From: Balaenoptera acutorostrata
Lineage: Eukaryota; Chordata; Mammalia; Artiodactyla; Balaenopteridae
Assembly: GCF_949987535.1 (NCBI RefSeq)
Contig: NC_080066.1
Coordinates: forward strand, 126,708,335-126,772,334
Direction of reading: 5' to 3'
Length of the DNA: 64,000 nucleotides
Part shown: one piece after another, positions 11,355 through 23,851 of the stretch
Layout: every line of letters begins with the position of its first letter
Numbering within the stretch: position 1 is the first letter of the stretch
Notes under the pieces: generated by a model
The model's database searches: none
Told to the model about the DNA's origin: nothing
What the model saw: only the letters and a program-made list of their open reading frames with translations
Program-made: the position numbers and the translations under genes

Positions 11355-14300
11355 ATGGTAATAGGAACATACATATCTATAATAACCTTGGATGGAAATG
11401 GATTAAATGCCCCAACCAAAAGACACAGACTGGCTGAATGGATACAAAAACAAGACCCATATATATGCTGTCTACAAGAGACCCACTTCAGACCTAGGGA
11501 CACATACAAACTGAAGGTGAAGGGATGGAAAAACATATTCTATGTAAATGGAAATTGAACGAAAGCTGGAGCAGCAATACTCATATCCAATAAAATAGAC
11601 TTTAAAATAAAGACTATTACAAGAGACAAAGAAGGACGCTACATAATGATCAAAGGATCAATCCAAGAAGAAGATATAACAATTATAAATGTTTATGCAC
11701 TCAACATAGGAACACCTCAATACATAAGGCAAATGCTAACAACCATGAAAGGAGAAATTGACAGTAACACAATAATAATAGGGGACTTTAACATGCCACT
11801 TTCACCAATGGACAGATCATCCAAACAGAAAATAAATAAGGAACACAAGCTTTAAATGACACAATAGACATGAGAGATTTAATTGATATTTATAGAACAT
11901 TCCACCCGAAAATGGCAGAACACACTTTCTTCTCAAGTGCACATGGAACATTCTCCAGGATAGATCATATCTTGGGTCACAAATCAAGCCTCAGAAAATT
12001 TAAGAAAATTGAAATCGTATCAAGCACCTTTTCTGACCACATCGCTATGAGATTGGAGATCAATTACAAGAAAAAAAACTAAAAAACACAAATACATGGA
12101 GGCTAAGCAGTGCACTACTAAATAACCAAGAGATCACTGAAGAAATCAAAGAAGAAATTAAAAAATACATAGAAACAAATGACAACAAAAACACGAAAAC
12201 CCAAAACCTATGGGATGCAGCAAAAGCAGTTCTAAGAGGGAAGTTTATAGCAATTCAATCTCACCTCAAGAAACAAGAAAAATCTCAAATAAACAATCTA
12301 ACCCTACACTTAAAACAACTAGAGAAAGAAGAACAAAGAAAACCCAAAGTCAGTAGAAGGAAAGAAATCATAAAATCAGAGCAGAAATAAATGAAATAGA
12401 AATGAAGAAAACAACAGCAAAGATCAATAAAACTAAAAGCTGGTTCTTTGAGAAAATAAACAAAATTGACAAACCCTTAGCCAGACTCATCAAGAAAAAA
12501 AGGGAGAGGATGCAAATCAATAAAATTAGAAATGAAAAAGGAGAAATCACAGCTGACACCACAGAAATACCAAGGAATATAAGAGACTACTACAAACAAG
12601 TCTATGCCAATAAAATGGACAGCCATGAAGAAATGGACAAATTCTTGGAAAGGTACAATTTTCCAAGACTGAACCAGGAAGAATTAGAAAATATAAACAG
12701 ACCTATCAAAAGTAATGAAATTGAAACTGTAGTTAAAAATCTTCCAACAAAAGTCCAGGACCAGATGGCTTCACAGGTGAATTCTATCAAACATTTAGAG
12801 AAGAGCTAACACCGATCCTTCTCAAACTCTTCCAATAAATTGCAGAGGGAGAAACACTCCCAAATTCATTCTACGAAGCCACCATTACCCTAATACCAAA
12901 ACCAGAAAAAGTTATCACAAAAAAAGAAAATTATAGACCCATATCACTGATGAATATAGATGCAAAAGTCCTAACAAAATACTAGCAAACAGAATCCAAC
13001 AACACATTAAAAGGATCATACACCATGATCAAGTGGGATTTATCCCAGGGATGCAAGGATTCTTCAATATATGCAAATCAATCAATGTGATACACTACAT
13101 TAGCAAATGAAGTAATAAAAACCATATGATCATCTCAATAGAAGCAGAAAAAGCTTTTGACAAAATTCAACACCCATTTATGAAAAAAACTCTCCAGAAA
13201 ATGGGCATAGAGGGAACCTACCTCAACATAATAAAGGCCATATATGACAAACGCACACCAAGTATCATTCTCAATGGTGAAAAACTGAAAGCATTTCCAT
13301 TAAAATCGGGAACAAGACAAGGATGTCCACTCTCACCACTCTTATTCTACAAAGTTTTGCAAGTCATAGCCACAGCAATCAGAGAAGTAAAAGAAATTAA
13401 AGGCATCCAAACTGGAAAAGAAGTAAAACTTTCACTGTTTGCGGGTGACAGAATACCATACATAGAAAATCCTAAAGATGTCACCAGAAAACTACTAGAA
13501 CTAATCAGTGAATTTGGAGGGGTTTCATGGTACAAAATGAATGCACAGAAATCTCTGGCATTCCTATACACCAACAACGAAAAATCAGAAAGAGAAATTA
13601 AGGAAACAATCCCATTTACCATCACAACATAAAGAATAAAATCCCTAGAAATAAACCTACCTAAGGAGATGAAAGACTTGTACTCAGAAAACTATAAAAC
13701 ACTGATGAAAGAAATCAAAGATTACATAAACAGATGGAGAAATATACCATGTTCTTGGATTGGAAGGATCAATATTGTGAAAATGACTATACTACCCAAA
13801 GCAATCTACAGATTCAATGCAATCCCTATCAAACTACCAATGGCATTCTTCACAGAATTAGAACAAAAAAGTTTACAATTCGTATGGAAACACAAAAGAC
13901 CCCAAATAGCCAAAGCAATCTTGAGAAAGAAAAATGGAGCTGGAGGAATCAGGTTCCCCGACTTCTAGTAAGCTTTGTGGTATAGCTACTATATCACAAA
14001 GCTACAGTAATCAAGACAGTATGGTACTGGTACAAAAACAGAAATATAGATCAATGGTACAGGATAAAATGCCCAGAGATAAACCCACACACCTATGGTC
14101 AACTAATCTATGACAAAGGAGGCAAGGATATACAATGGAGAAAAGACAGCCTCTTCAATAAGTGGTGCTGGGAAAACTGGACAGCTACATGTAAAAGAAT
14201 GAAATTAGAACACTACCTAACACCAAACACAAAGATAAACTCCAAATGGATTAAAGACCTAAATGTAAGGCCAGACACCATAAAACTCTTAGAGGAAAAC

Positions 14301-14917
14301 ATAGGAAGAACACTCTTTGGCATAAACCACAGCAAGATCTTTTTTGACCCACCTCCTAGAGTAATGGAAATAAAAACAAAAATAAACAAATGGGACTTAA
14401 TTAAACTTCAAAGCTTTTGCACAGCAAAGGAAACCATAAACAAGACAAAAAGACAACCCTCAGAATGGGAGGAAATATTTGCAAATGAAACAACAGACAA
14501 AGGATTAATCTCCAAAATATACAGACAGCTCATGGAGCTCAATATCAAAAAAACAAACAATCCAATTAAAAAATGGGCAGAAGACCTAAATAGACATTTC
14601 ACCAAGGAAGACATACAGATGGCCACGAGGCACATGAAAAGATGCTCAACATCACTAATTATTAGAGAAATGCAAATCAAAACTACAATCAGGTATCACC
14701 TCACACTGGTCAGAATGGTCATTATTAAAAAATCTAGAAACAATAAATGCTGGAGAGGGTGTGGTGAAAACGGAACCCTCCTGCACTGTTGGTGGGAAAG
14801 TAAATTGATACAACCACTATGGAAAACAATATGTAGGTTTCTTAAAAAACTAAGACTAGAACTACCATACGACCCAGCAATCCCACTACTAGTCATATAC
14901 CCTGTAAAACCATAATT
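11355..14917 (+). pseudogene. L1 ORF2p (endonuclease/reverse transcriptase), broken, copy A
   Basis: ORF2p nicks the target DNA and copies L1 RNA into it. The start MVIGTYISIITL is clear at 11355. Endonuclease landmarks follow: the NGLN segment, LQETHFRP, the GDFN motif near 11790 and SDH near 12036. The reverse transcriptase follows with [15 protein letters not shown] near 13130 and [14 protein letters not shown] near 13305. The catalytic FADD box reads FAGD (about 13438-13449), so polymerase activity would be lost even without the other damage. The frame is cut into at least eight pieces, with a stop at about 11556 and further stops or frameshifts near 11855, 12080, 12810, 13632 and 13968. 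The last residues continue on the opposite strand at 10764-11038. Confidence 0.92.
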
Positions 14918-14973
14918 CAAAAAGAGACATTTTTATGCAACCAACATTCTTTGCTCATGTGGAATTGGGTATG

Positions 14974-15428
14974 TGTCGTGGACTGAACTGTGTCCCTCTA
15001 AAATTTATATGTTGAAGCCCTAACCCCCAATGTGACTGTATTTGGAGATAGTGCCTTTAGGCAGGTAATTAAGGTTAAATGAGGTCATAAGGGTAGGACC
15101 CTAATCCTATAGGACTAGTGTCTTTATAAGAAAAAAGAGACACCAGAAATCAATCAATCTCTCTCTCTCTCTCTTCCCCCCTCTCCCTCTATTTCTCTCT
15201 CTACCCCCTCCTCCCTCTCTCCCTATGCAAACAGAGAGGAGACCAGGTGAGGATACAATGAGAAGGCAACCATCTACAAGCCAGGAAGAGAGGTCTCACA
15301 AGAAACCCAACCTGAAGACACCTTGATCTTGGACTTCTAGTCTCCAAAACTGTGAGAAAATAAATTTCTGTTGTTTAAGTCACCCAGTCTGTAGTATTGT
15401 GTCATGGCAGCCTGAGCAGACTAATACA
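14974..15428 (+). mobile_element. MLT1A-like solo LTR (ERVL-MaLR)
   Basis: The copy starts 'tgtcgtggactgaactgtgt', passes 'atgttgaagccctaaccccc' and 'aatgtgactgtatttggaga', and ends 'agcctgagcagactaataca'. This gives the TG…CA ends of an LTR of about 455 bp, the normal length of MLT1. The flanking 5-mers are 'gtatg' and 'gtacc', so any 5-bp target duplication has decayed. It lies 41 bp from the right end of L1 copy A. It contains no retroviral genes. Confidence 0.9.
15159..15230. repeat. (CT)n / C-rich low-complexity tract
   Basis: An imperfect CT-rich stretch, beginning with a (TC) run and followed by C6 and 'ctccctc' blocks, lies inside the MLT1 LTR. Such tracts often expand in the middle of MLT1 copies. 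Confidence 0.85.
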
Positions 15429-16324
15429 GTACCTAAGTGGGAGAGTCGACTGGATTAAATTAAATATTTTGTGATCGTATGTTTTGATGTCCTTGTGTAG
15501 GGAGCTTGGAGATTAGATTGTAAATGCATTGAAGACCTAGGCCAAGAGACTAGGTCTAGACTGGTTCCCTGTATGTGGTTGCTTTATTATGAAGCTTGCT
15601 TTATTATGGATACCGTGTAAATACTCAGGGAAAATAATGCAGTGATCAACTGAGCAGCCTCTTGTTTTTTGAAACTTTAATTTTATATGAAGTATTGTTT
15701 TTAATATATATTGATTCATAAATTTTATGATTACTTCAGAGGAAAGTTCACCATTTTATATCACATTTTTTAGGCCAGTGTTTCTAAATGGTTTCAGAGC
15801 TGTGTGATATGATCCTAATCGTAGTACTGGCCTGCCAGTACTGTTCAGACTTTTGTGCCTTTTTTATCTTTGAAGAGGGTTCACATATTTTAATGTGCAT
15901 AATTCTATGGGGAAGGTATGGGAAGGATATTATCTCCCTCCTCACATTAAATCTATTTATTTCACAATTTATTTTTATTAAGAGAAAGCAAAACTTCATA
16001 TATTCTATTTTCCAGTACTTTTTTGGTTAAGAGCTAAACAGTTGTTAGTGATCATGTGTTTGTAAATTAAAAACACTACTCTCACCTTTTTTCCAGTTCA
16101 TTGGAATGTTTATTTTTTATTTTTGACAGATAAGTCAGCTGAGATGGAATAGTTTGTAATGTGAGTGACATGCTCTCAAAAAGAAAAAAAATGTTTTGAG
16201 TACACATACCATCTCAAAAAATACTGCTATTTTCCCACTTTGCAAGAAATGAAAACATTTATTTTTACAACTTGTGACTTTGAAAAAAAATACTACTATT
16301 CTACAGCATTACACCTTTTATTTA
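15429..16324. other. Unique DNA, nothing recognised
   Basis: No exon or named repeat was recognised. A near-tandem pair of 'gctttattatg' units at about 15580-15610 is the only local structure. Open frames on both strands at 15784-16030 overlap each other and have no domain. Confidence 0.45.
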
Positions 16325-16530
16325 TAGCAGTGTGAACTATGGAAAAATATGGACAGACTGAGGCTTAAATCCTGGCTCTGCCACTTGCCCTTATTAAATT
16401 CACTTTACTTTTTCGATTTGGTTTCCTTATCTGTAAAATGTGGATAATAATTCATATATTAAAGGGGTTATTGAAAAGACTGAGTGTAATTTGTATATGA
16501 CAGGCACATAGGCAATGAAAGTTATTTCTC
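16325..16530 (+). mobile_element. MIR SINE fossil
   Basis: 'aaatcctggctctgccactt', 'ggtttccttatctgtaaaat', 'gtggataataattcatat' and 'acaggcacatagg' follow the sense order of MIR (GGCTCTGCCACTTAC, core TTTCCTCATCTGTAAAATGGGGATAATAA, CTGGCACATAG). It is near full length and diverged. Confidence 0.85.
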
Positions 16531-16699
16531 TAAATAATGAAATTTTGAAGAGCTTCTGTTAATTCACTACAGAGTTGCTAGAAGCTAGGCATGAAGTCAG
16601 TGTGGATGCTTTTCCAGAGTGTCCTATGTTTCCAGGTGGTGCTGAGATCAGTATTCAGGAAGGGACCAATCTCCTATATTGTGCTTGCTTTTCAGAATT

Positions 16700-16800
16700 T
16701 GTGAAAGGGTGAACTGAGGTAATGCATATGTGCCGAGCACTTTTCATAGCCCCTGAGATGCAGTAGGTGGTCACTGCATAGTGCATGGTAGCCAGTGACA
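16700..16800 (+). mobile_element. MIR-like fragment, 3' part
   Basis: 'gaactgaggtaatgcatatg', 'tgccgagcacttttcatagc' and 'cagtaggtggtcactgcata' resemble the MIR 3' region on the sense strand. The copy is short and diverged. Confidence 0.4.
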
Positions 16801-16960
16801 TCATCATCATCATTAATGACCATTCAGGGATAGGTACTGTTCATTTCCCATTCTGACACTTCATTGGTGGCTCTGGGCAATGACACAGTGATTTGGGAAT
16901 TGGATGCCTCTGTAATTCCAGGGTTTTATTTGTGAGAGAGTCTACAGTGAATCATGCGGT

Positions 16961-16963
<3 letters not shown>

Positions 16964-16993
<30 letters not shown>
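16964..16993. repeat. (GA)15 microsatellite
   Basis: Perfect GA dinucleotide run of about 30 bp. Confidence 0.97.
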
Positions 16994-16996
<3 letters not shown>

Positions 16997-19996
16997 CTCC
17001 TTAGTATACTCTGTCTGTCATTATTTGATCTAATTTTTGACATGATTTAAAAGGTGAACACAGACAAATTATTTGAAGGGAGATAAATGAGAAGTACAGA
17101 TCTCTCATGGTACCTGAATGTCTTAATTTTTTTTTTTAGCACACTTGTTTGCAAACAGGGAAAGATTTCAGTAATATATAAAAGTGACAGGATATCCTCT
17201 ACTGGATAATGATTGATAAAATACATGGATGGTAACATTTGAAAAATAAGAAGTATGCTAGAACTAGTCCAAGCAATTAGAAATATAACTCATTCATATA
17301 GCATTAAAAATAGAATAGTTTACCTTGTTGAATTTTTCATGATTCTGTGCATGTTATTCAGATGCTTGAATATGTAGATGTCTGCTGTATTTCTGGATGT
17401 ATGTATACATATTCTAAAGGCCAATCAATGTTTTCCATAAATGACTGTTGCTTTTAGTAAGGTTTTAATGGATATGAGTAAATTACATACATAGAAAGAG
17501 CCCCCGTGTCAGGAAATATCACATATGGCTGATTAATGTAATAAAAGCACTGAATCATCACAGTGATCACATTTGATACTAGAAGGAAACAAAAATTAAC
17601 AAAGGACATAGACTAAATACATATTTATTAAATGAATAATTCCCTGGTAGATCAAAGCTTATATAGTTTAAGTATAACTTCTTAGGGGGTGACAAGCTTC
17701 TATTCTGTGGCTGTATTACTATGTGCATGTATTTTTTATGTTAACTTGGTCTGTGATGTGACATAAATAATAGGAAGGAGATTGAAGAAAAAACTTACAA
17801 ATATCCAGAAACAATAAGGAACTGTTAAATGGACTTCTCTTTGATGCCATATCACCAAACTTCACAGTTTTCTCCTGTCTTTGATATGCCTTCATCCAGG
17901 CTTGTGTCCACTCATCCTTAGTAGCAGACCACTCTTCCTCAGGCAGCGTCTCCACTCTTCTCTTGCTCCGCCTATCAGCATCTTGGATATCTTGATTGTC
18001 AAGGCCATGTACTTAGTCCTCTTTTGAAAGGCTGGAAGAGTCCGAGAACTCCCTAGCATGTAATTACACCAGTACTGACTTACTGTATTACTCTTTGGCG
18101 TGGCAATGCTCTTGACATTCACTGAGTGACAATAAATAGTTGCTGAATTAATTTATGGTCAGAGGTTACCTAGGTGAAGAAAGAGAAGCAGGGAAAGGGG
18201 AAGGGTGTTTCTGCATCTGAAATAGCAGGGAAGGGATGTAGAACAGGTCACACAGAGAATATTTTTCATGGTGTTCTGAATGACAGTGGCTGAGTAGTAG
18301 AGGGGAGGGGACAATATATGGGAAGAACTGAGCCTGGAGATCAGGCCTAGATTACCAAGAGTTGGGCAAGACATTTCATCTTCCATCCTCCCATTGATTC
18401 ATTTCCAGAGTCAGTGATTTGGACCTAGCTGCCTTTCAAGGGCTATTTCACACCTTGTTTTTTATAATTTGACAAATGATAGACTTCATATTGTTTCCAT
18501 TAAGTTATAGGTGGCACTATTTTAATTAGGTTTCTAGTACTTTGGAAAAGAGAGAGAGAATTCCATGTGTCACATGATAAATTAGTGTTTCACCAAATTG
18601 AGATTAATATTAATATTTAAGGGAGTATGATGTAATGTATCAAAGATATTTTTAATTTATGTTTATATAAAATATCCAAAACACCTTGACTAGAAAAAGT
18701 TAGTCACTTAACCAGAATCATAAGTTCAAGATGAGTAATTAACAGTATTGATTTTTTAAAGGTATCAGAAATAGTTGATATTAGAGAGCTAGAAGTCACT
18801 ATTCTAGGATATTTATTATTATTCAAGCTTTTATTAGGGAATTGCTCTAATTTTGATCTTTGGGTTTTAGTAAATTTTTAGAGAGGTGAGAGAGAGTATA
18901 TGTGAAATATAGTAATGCACATTTTGAAAAAATATTCCAAAAGAGGCAATATATTGAGAGTTTTTTTAGTAGGATGGAGAAGATTCATAACTGTCTTCAG
19001 GCATTTGAAAGAAAATTATGAAAAGGATTGTATTCAATTATCCTTCATCTGTACTGGGGATTGAAAGAAAAGCAGGGGGATTAATTTGCAGCAAGAGGAG
19101 GAATTCATTTAGAAATCTTTTTTTGGCCCAAATTGTGATTAAACATTATAACAGTCAGCTGAGAACTGTTAGGAGTCCCTACTTACTTCTTTTTTTAAAA
19201 GCATGAATAGAGACAAACTTAAATCCTAATTCATGTGAATATACATTCTCACTTCATGATTCTTTGATAATCCTATACGGACTCTAGCATTTCCACAGAG
19301 TTAAAAGCATTAAGGGGAGAGATATTTGCTGGAAGATTTTTTTCCCTCCAAACGTATGATTTTTGTTTTAAGATAAAACCCAGCACACATTGCTTTGATA
19401 GCTAAACAAGTCTATGAACGTTCATGCTAAAAAGAAATGTGAGAGGCCAGGTAAAGGCCAATTAATTATTTTTCGCCTTTCCTCCTTCCCTCTGGTCACA
19501 GGGTAGATGTAAAATCCATTTGAGAAGTTGCTGTGAAGTTGTGTGGGCTGCTACTTTCTCTGTCAGCACAGTCCATGGCCTGCCAGCACCTCTGAAGGGA
19601 GACAGCTGGACTTGTGGCCCTTTTCAGGTTTGTTTCTTGAACTCACTTCATGGATAAACAGCTTCAGTGAGCTTTTCAAGTGATTCCCAGGAGGCAGAGC
19701 ACCTCCCTACTGTTCTACATTAGAGTAAAATTTAGCAGACACTTAAAAGCATTTTAGTCTCAGAATGGAAACATAAAATAAATTCAAGTATTTAGATTTT
19801 TGCCCAGTCCTTCAGAGAAAACTCAAAAAGACTCTCTTTTTCCGGTGGGCATATATTGAAATTTCCCTTTAGATTATGTTTAAATAGATCTGTGGCTCAC
19901 ATCTTTCCAAGTTCAGACATAGGAAATTATTGCCCTCCTAGAATGTTTGCCTGGTATCAACTGAACCCAGGGTTGGGAACCAATTAATAGTTGCCT
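16994..19996. other. Unique DNA, about 3 kb without genes
   Basis: No coding exon was recognised. Overlapping minus-strand frames at 17719-18122 and 18159-18386 are 75-78 codons long, with no domain or conserved motif. A diverged LINE tail may lie at 18080-18150 ('cactgagtgacaataaatag'), but support is weak. The segment 19440-19720 is less AT-rich than its surroundings and has no recognised repeat. Confidence 0.45.
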
Positions 19997-20045
19997 TGTG
20001 TGTGTGTGTATGTGTGTGTGTGTGTGTGTGCGTGCGTGCATGTGT
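19997..20045. repeat. (TG)n microsatellite
   Basis: Imperfect TG run of about 49 bp with TA and CG interruptions (…tatg…, …cgtgcgtgcatg…). Alternating purine-pyrimidine DNA of this kind can adopt Z-DNA. Confidence 0.95.
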
Positions 20046-20154
20046 TTGTTCTACCCTTATACCAGTCAGAGAGCAGGGAGTAGCTTAAAGAGAAGGACAA
20101 AAGATAATAATTAAATATTTGGAAATTTAAAAAAGGTCACAGAAAAAGCTAGGA

Positions 20155-20385
20155 GCCACCATGATTTTGAAGGCAGATCCTAGAGGTGTGAGATTCTAAT
20201 TCCGGTTCTGCTGCTTACTTTCCACCTTGCAAGTCCTTGGGCAAATTACTTAAGCTCTCCAGTCTCAGTTACTCCATCCATAAAGAAGGAATAACAAAAA
20301 TAACTATCTCATAGAATTGTTGTGAGAATTAAATCAGACAATGAATGCAAAATAACTATTACATAATAAGCATTCAATATGTTAC
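20155..20385 (+). mobile_element. MIR SINE fossil, near full length
   Basis: 'attctaattccggttctgct', 'cttgggcaaattacttaagc', 'tctcagttactccatcc', 'tcatagaattgttgtgagaa' and 'taataagcattcaatatgt' follow MIR from its 5' head to its 3' end on the sense strand. This is one of the best-preserved MIR copies here. Confidence 0.9.
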
Positions 20386-21284
20386 CTGTGTTTGCTAACA
20401 TTGAGGAAAAAAGGTCAAAGAATTCCATGAATGACAAAAATCTGTGGCTGAATTTCCTGGTTTCACAAGAAGTTTCTGATCTTTTAGCCTTCTGCAGAAC
20501 AGTGCTGGATAAATTCAACTCCCTGGTAGGCTGGATGTTTGCTTCAATGCACTTTGTCTGCTCCCAGAGGGCTCTTGTTCTAGGCTCGCTGCTTTGCAGT
20601 GCACCTGGGGCTCCTGTTGGCAGTCTCTTGAGGATACAGGGTTTGGGTCTAGGGCTTTAACTCAGCCTTGCCAGATCAAGTGAGACAGTCTCCTGTCCCC
20701 ATGAATATGCAACACTCAAGGGTTTCCAGCTGCTTCCTTGCCATTTACTCCTGGCTTTATCCCTGTGAGGTAGATGGGTAATTAACATGGATTTTATAGC
20801 CACCTTAGGAGAGAAAAGGAACTAACCAAGCAAATAAGAATGTGGTGGAGGATTTAATCATCTGCTGCTTCCTTCTTAGCAACCTACATGCATTGTGCAA
20901 ATATTTTTCAGTTCCTAAAGTTCACCTGTGATGGAATTCAAGTTCTTTCTCCTTTAAATAAACATTTATCCCAAAGGAAGTTTTTCTCATTCACAACAAC
21001 AAAAATACAGACTTGTCAGTTGTCTATGTTGATATTTATTCTCTTTCATTTATTTAAATAGTTGTAGTTGGAAAAGAAAATGAGAACTATCAAGTCTTGG
21101 GTTTCTGTGTATCAAGCTGCATAAAGGATTCTCTTTGACCTTTTGGGAAAGTTAACATAAAGTGCCAGTATTCAAATAATTATGTTGTTAAATGCTCACC
21201 ACTCCTTTCTCTCTGTGCCCTCCCCCTCAGTTCCTGCACATTAGCGGAATCTGAATTTTTGATTCATGTGCACTCTGAAGAAAT
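20386..21284. other. Unique DNA, nothing recognised
   Basis: No named repeat was recognised. The plus-strand frame at 20379-20660 (93 codons) begins inside the MIR tail and has no recognisable domain, so it is not called as a gene. Confidence 0.45.
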
Positions 21285-21345
21285 AATAATAATAAACAAC
21301 ACTTACTGGGTGCTTACTATATGCCAGACTGTTTCCTAAACTCTT
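21285..21345 (-). mobile_element. MIR fragment, 3' end
   Basis: 'aataataataataaacaaca' followed by 'cttactgggtgcttactata' and 'tgccagactgtttcctaaac' is the reverse complement of the MIR 3' terminus (TGGCACATAGTAAGCGCTCAATAAATG). Only about 60 bp remain. Confidence 0.6.
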
Positions 21346-21971
21346 GTACATCTAGGCTTGTAGAAGCCATCAGGAGAAACAAGAAAAAATAAAGCTGCAT
21401 GCTTTTTGATATTTCTTAGAGTGAAAGCTCAGTGACCCACTTTATCTTTTTTGGTGGAGGGATCCAGATTTGCGAATTTACTTCTGGTAAAGTGAGAGCA
21501 CTCCTGGTCTGGATGTGTGTTGACGTTGCTTTGAAAACAAGGTACCACTTTATCACATCAGTCAGTTATTTTTATAAGTGACTGGGTCCTCAGTGGCTAA
21601 TTTTAAATCTTGCTCAAGTTTCTTTTCTCTTCCACATTGGGGCTCCTATTTTAGGTCTGGATCACATAGGTTAATATGATTATTAGTTTAATTAATGTAC
21701 ATTTTGAAAATTTATCTCATTAAATAACTAAAATGTATTTCAAAGGCAAATGTAAAGTAACTTTAAGATTGTCTGAAGTTTCCTTTAAAAGGACAATTGT
21801 CTATAGTCCTAAAATGAGGGGAAAAGATACTACTTAGCAAACATATGTATTTTTTTAGTGTTTTAAGCTTTATTTTATTTTTGGCAGCTAATATGAACAG
21901 AACACCATTCTAGAATCCAAGAGAGGGTAGAGGTAGTTCTCCTCATTACTAATCCCATTTAAAAATTCTGT
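21346..21971. other. Unique DNA, nothing recognised
   Basis: No exon or repeat was recognised up to the target-site duplication of SINE 2. Confidence 0.45.
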
Positions 21972-21986
21972 TGTTCAGTCCCTTTT
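21972..21986. repeat. Target-site duplication of SINE 2, left copy
   Basis: The 15-mer 'tgttcagtccctttt' here recurs exactly at 22305-22319 on the other side of the SINE. Confidence 0.93.
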
Positions 21987-22304
21987 TTTTTTTTTAATTT
22001 TTTTTTTTTTAACTTTGGGTTTATTTATTTATTTATTCTTATGGCTGTGTTGGGTCTTCGTTTCTGTGTGAGGGCTTTCTCTAGTTGCGGCAAGTGGGGG
22101 CCATTCTTCATCGCGGTGCGCGGGCCTCTCATTATCGTGGCCTCTCTTGTTGCGGAGCACGGGCTCCAGACGCGCAGGCTCAGTAATTGTGGCTCACGGG
22201 CCCAGTTGCTCCGCGGCATGTGGGATCTTCCCAGACCAGGGCTCGAACCCGTATCCTCTGCATTGGCAGGCAGATTCTCAACCACTGCGCCACCAGGGAA
22301 GCCC
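21987..22304 (-). mobile_element. CHR-type tRNA-derived SINE, copy 2
   Basis: Full-length inverted SINE. It has a long T-rich tail region on the left (21987-22036), then the body, then the 5' head ending in 'caccagggaagccc'. Both pol III boxes survive: the A box as the complement of 'accactgcgcca' (22281-22292) and the B box as the complement of 'gctcgaaccc' (22241-22250). A perfect 15-bp target-site duplication brackets it, proving insertion by L1-type target-primed reverse transcription. Frames over 100 codons on both strands lie within it and do not encode proteins. Confidence 0.97.
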
Positions 22305-22319
22305 TGTTCAGTCCCTTTT
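22305..22319. repeat. Target-site duplication of SINE 2, right copy
   Basis: Exact match to 21972-21986. Confidence 0.93.
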
Positions 22320-23851
22320 AAAGATATCTCTTTAAGGAACTGTATTTTATCCCTCATTACCTTCATGCCCTCATTGGACAGTTTATGTTCATTTTGAGCT
22401 GCTGCCCCTACAAACTGGATTCGATTTGAAGATGATTTTATCCAAGACCTAGTTTCATGAAAACACTGTACTGAAAACTACCTGTATAGGAGACTACAGA
22501 TAGCCATAATTTAATTTGAGTAAACACAAAAATTCTTTTCATATACTATTTGGAGCCTCTTCCTATACTAGAAAGTAAACTCTGCATTTGTAGGGTTCAT
22601 ATTCCATGCTTCATTTCCCTGCAGTGACATGAACAGGCAACCAGTAGACTATGCTTAGTCTGATCTTCAGCACAGCCTCTGGAAAAACATCCTGTGTGAC
22701 TTTGTTTTGTATACAACAAGTAGCTATTTAATTTTCACTGTTTTCTATTTCCCAAAATATGATGTGAGTCTCAAATAATATGCAGCTAGGAAAAATAGAT
22801 TTATATAAAGTAAAATACATAGGTAAGTAGATAAGAATAATAGGATGATTATTTAAATTCATTTTAGTATAAGGGAGAGAGGAACAGAGTGAAAAAGACT
22901 AAAATGTTCAAATAATATAAAAATGTATCACTTTTGAGTTTTATACTATACGAAAACTAAAAAATCTGATTAGTAATTGTAAACAATAAATTTTAAAATA
23001 AGCCTTCATTATTCTACATTTGAGAAAAATAGAAAGAAAATGTTACAATTTATTCAAGTTTCTATCAGGTCTAAATTATTTCAAATTATGGATTTGATTG
23101 GTCCAGATCAAGAGGTTAAGGGTTACTTGAATTTATTTTTATATGAAATATGGAGTAAAAGGAAAATAAAATTTTTTTTGGCACTTTAGATGCTGTTATA
23201 GACACTGTATTCATGCTTACAATTGCAAGAGCATTTTAAATTATGTAAAGCATGAAACTTTGAACCTAATCATTTGTTATATTTCCAAATTCCCACAAGA
23301 TGGCAGAATTTCAGAGCATTTTAGAATATGTGCCTGGTTAGGTAGCTAGAATTATTTTAAATCATGTAGCTAGGTTAAGCACAAATCCTGTTTTCTGATC
23401 ACTGATGCAAATAATACTCACACAGAGCAGGGTCCAGTTCTTCCTCTTGCTATTTACAGCTTCTACTAAACCGAAGTAATGAAACAATGGATTGCATGGG
23501 GTTTACAATACTCCTCAGGTAGAGACCCACTTTCTTGTTTTATAACTCTAATTTGAGGTCATTCATAACCACTCAGAAAGGTACTGCCTCCTTTATTTTA
23601 TTCATGAGAGTCAGAGATGGGCTGGGATGTAGTCTTTAACAGATGGAACTCCACATCTTGATATTTCAGAGGTTCTGACCACATGGCTGTGTGGCAGGCA
23701 GTGAGGAGCAGTTAGTCCTGTCCATCACCAGGCTTGCCCCTATGAATACCTAAATGATTAGGTTTCACTTGTTAAGGGTTTGATATGCTCTGGATGATAC
23801 ACTCTTGTTGTTGGAAACCTTAGGGAAGCAAACTCTTGTTCTTCCTTTATT
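22320..23851. other. Unique AT-rich DNA, about 1.5 kb
   Basis: No exon or named repeat was recognised. Confidence 0.5.

Larger units (their letters stand above)
11039..14932 (+). mobile_element. L1 LINE copy A, inverted 5' segment
   Basis: This 3.9-kb piece runs from the C-terminal part of ORF1 through almost all of ORF2 and stops at 'aattcaaaaagagacat' (14914-14930). The adjoining minus-strand 3' segment begins at the same L1 position, so about 25 bp of L1 occurs at both ends. An inverted 5' segment abutting a normally oriented 3' segment, with internal breakpoints close together, is the product of twin priming during target-primed reverse transcription. The only flanking direct match seen is a weak 'gacattt' (10386-10392 and 14926-14932), partly within L1 sequence, so the target-site duplication is not established. 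Confidence 0.93.

Noticed and set aside
13126..13632. Reverse-transcriptase ORF considered as a host RT, retron or domesticated gene
   Set aside because: The residues, gene order and flanks are those of L1 ORF2. The FADD box is mutated to FAGD and the frame is broken on both sides.
10386..14932. 7-bp 'gacattt' as target-site duplication of twin-primed L1 copy A
   Set aside because: The right copy overlaps L1's own 'gagacat', and the left copy is separated from the T-run by 12 bp, so it is not convincing.
22241..22292. Possible tRNA gene (intact pol III A and B boxes)
   Set aside because: The boxes belong to the tRNA-derived head of the SINE. The surrounding sequence does not fold as a full tRNA and recurs in all four SINE copies.
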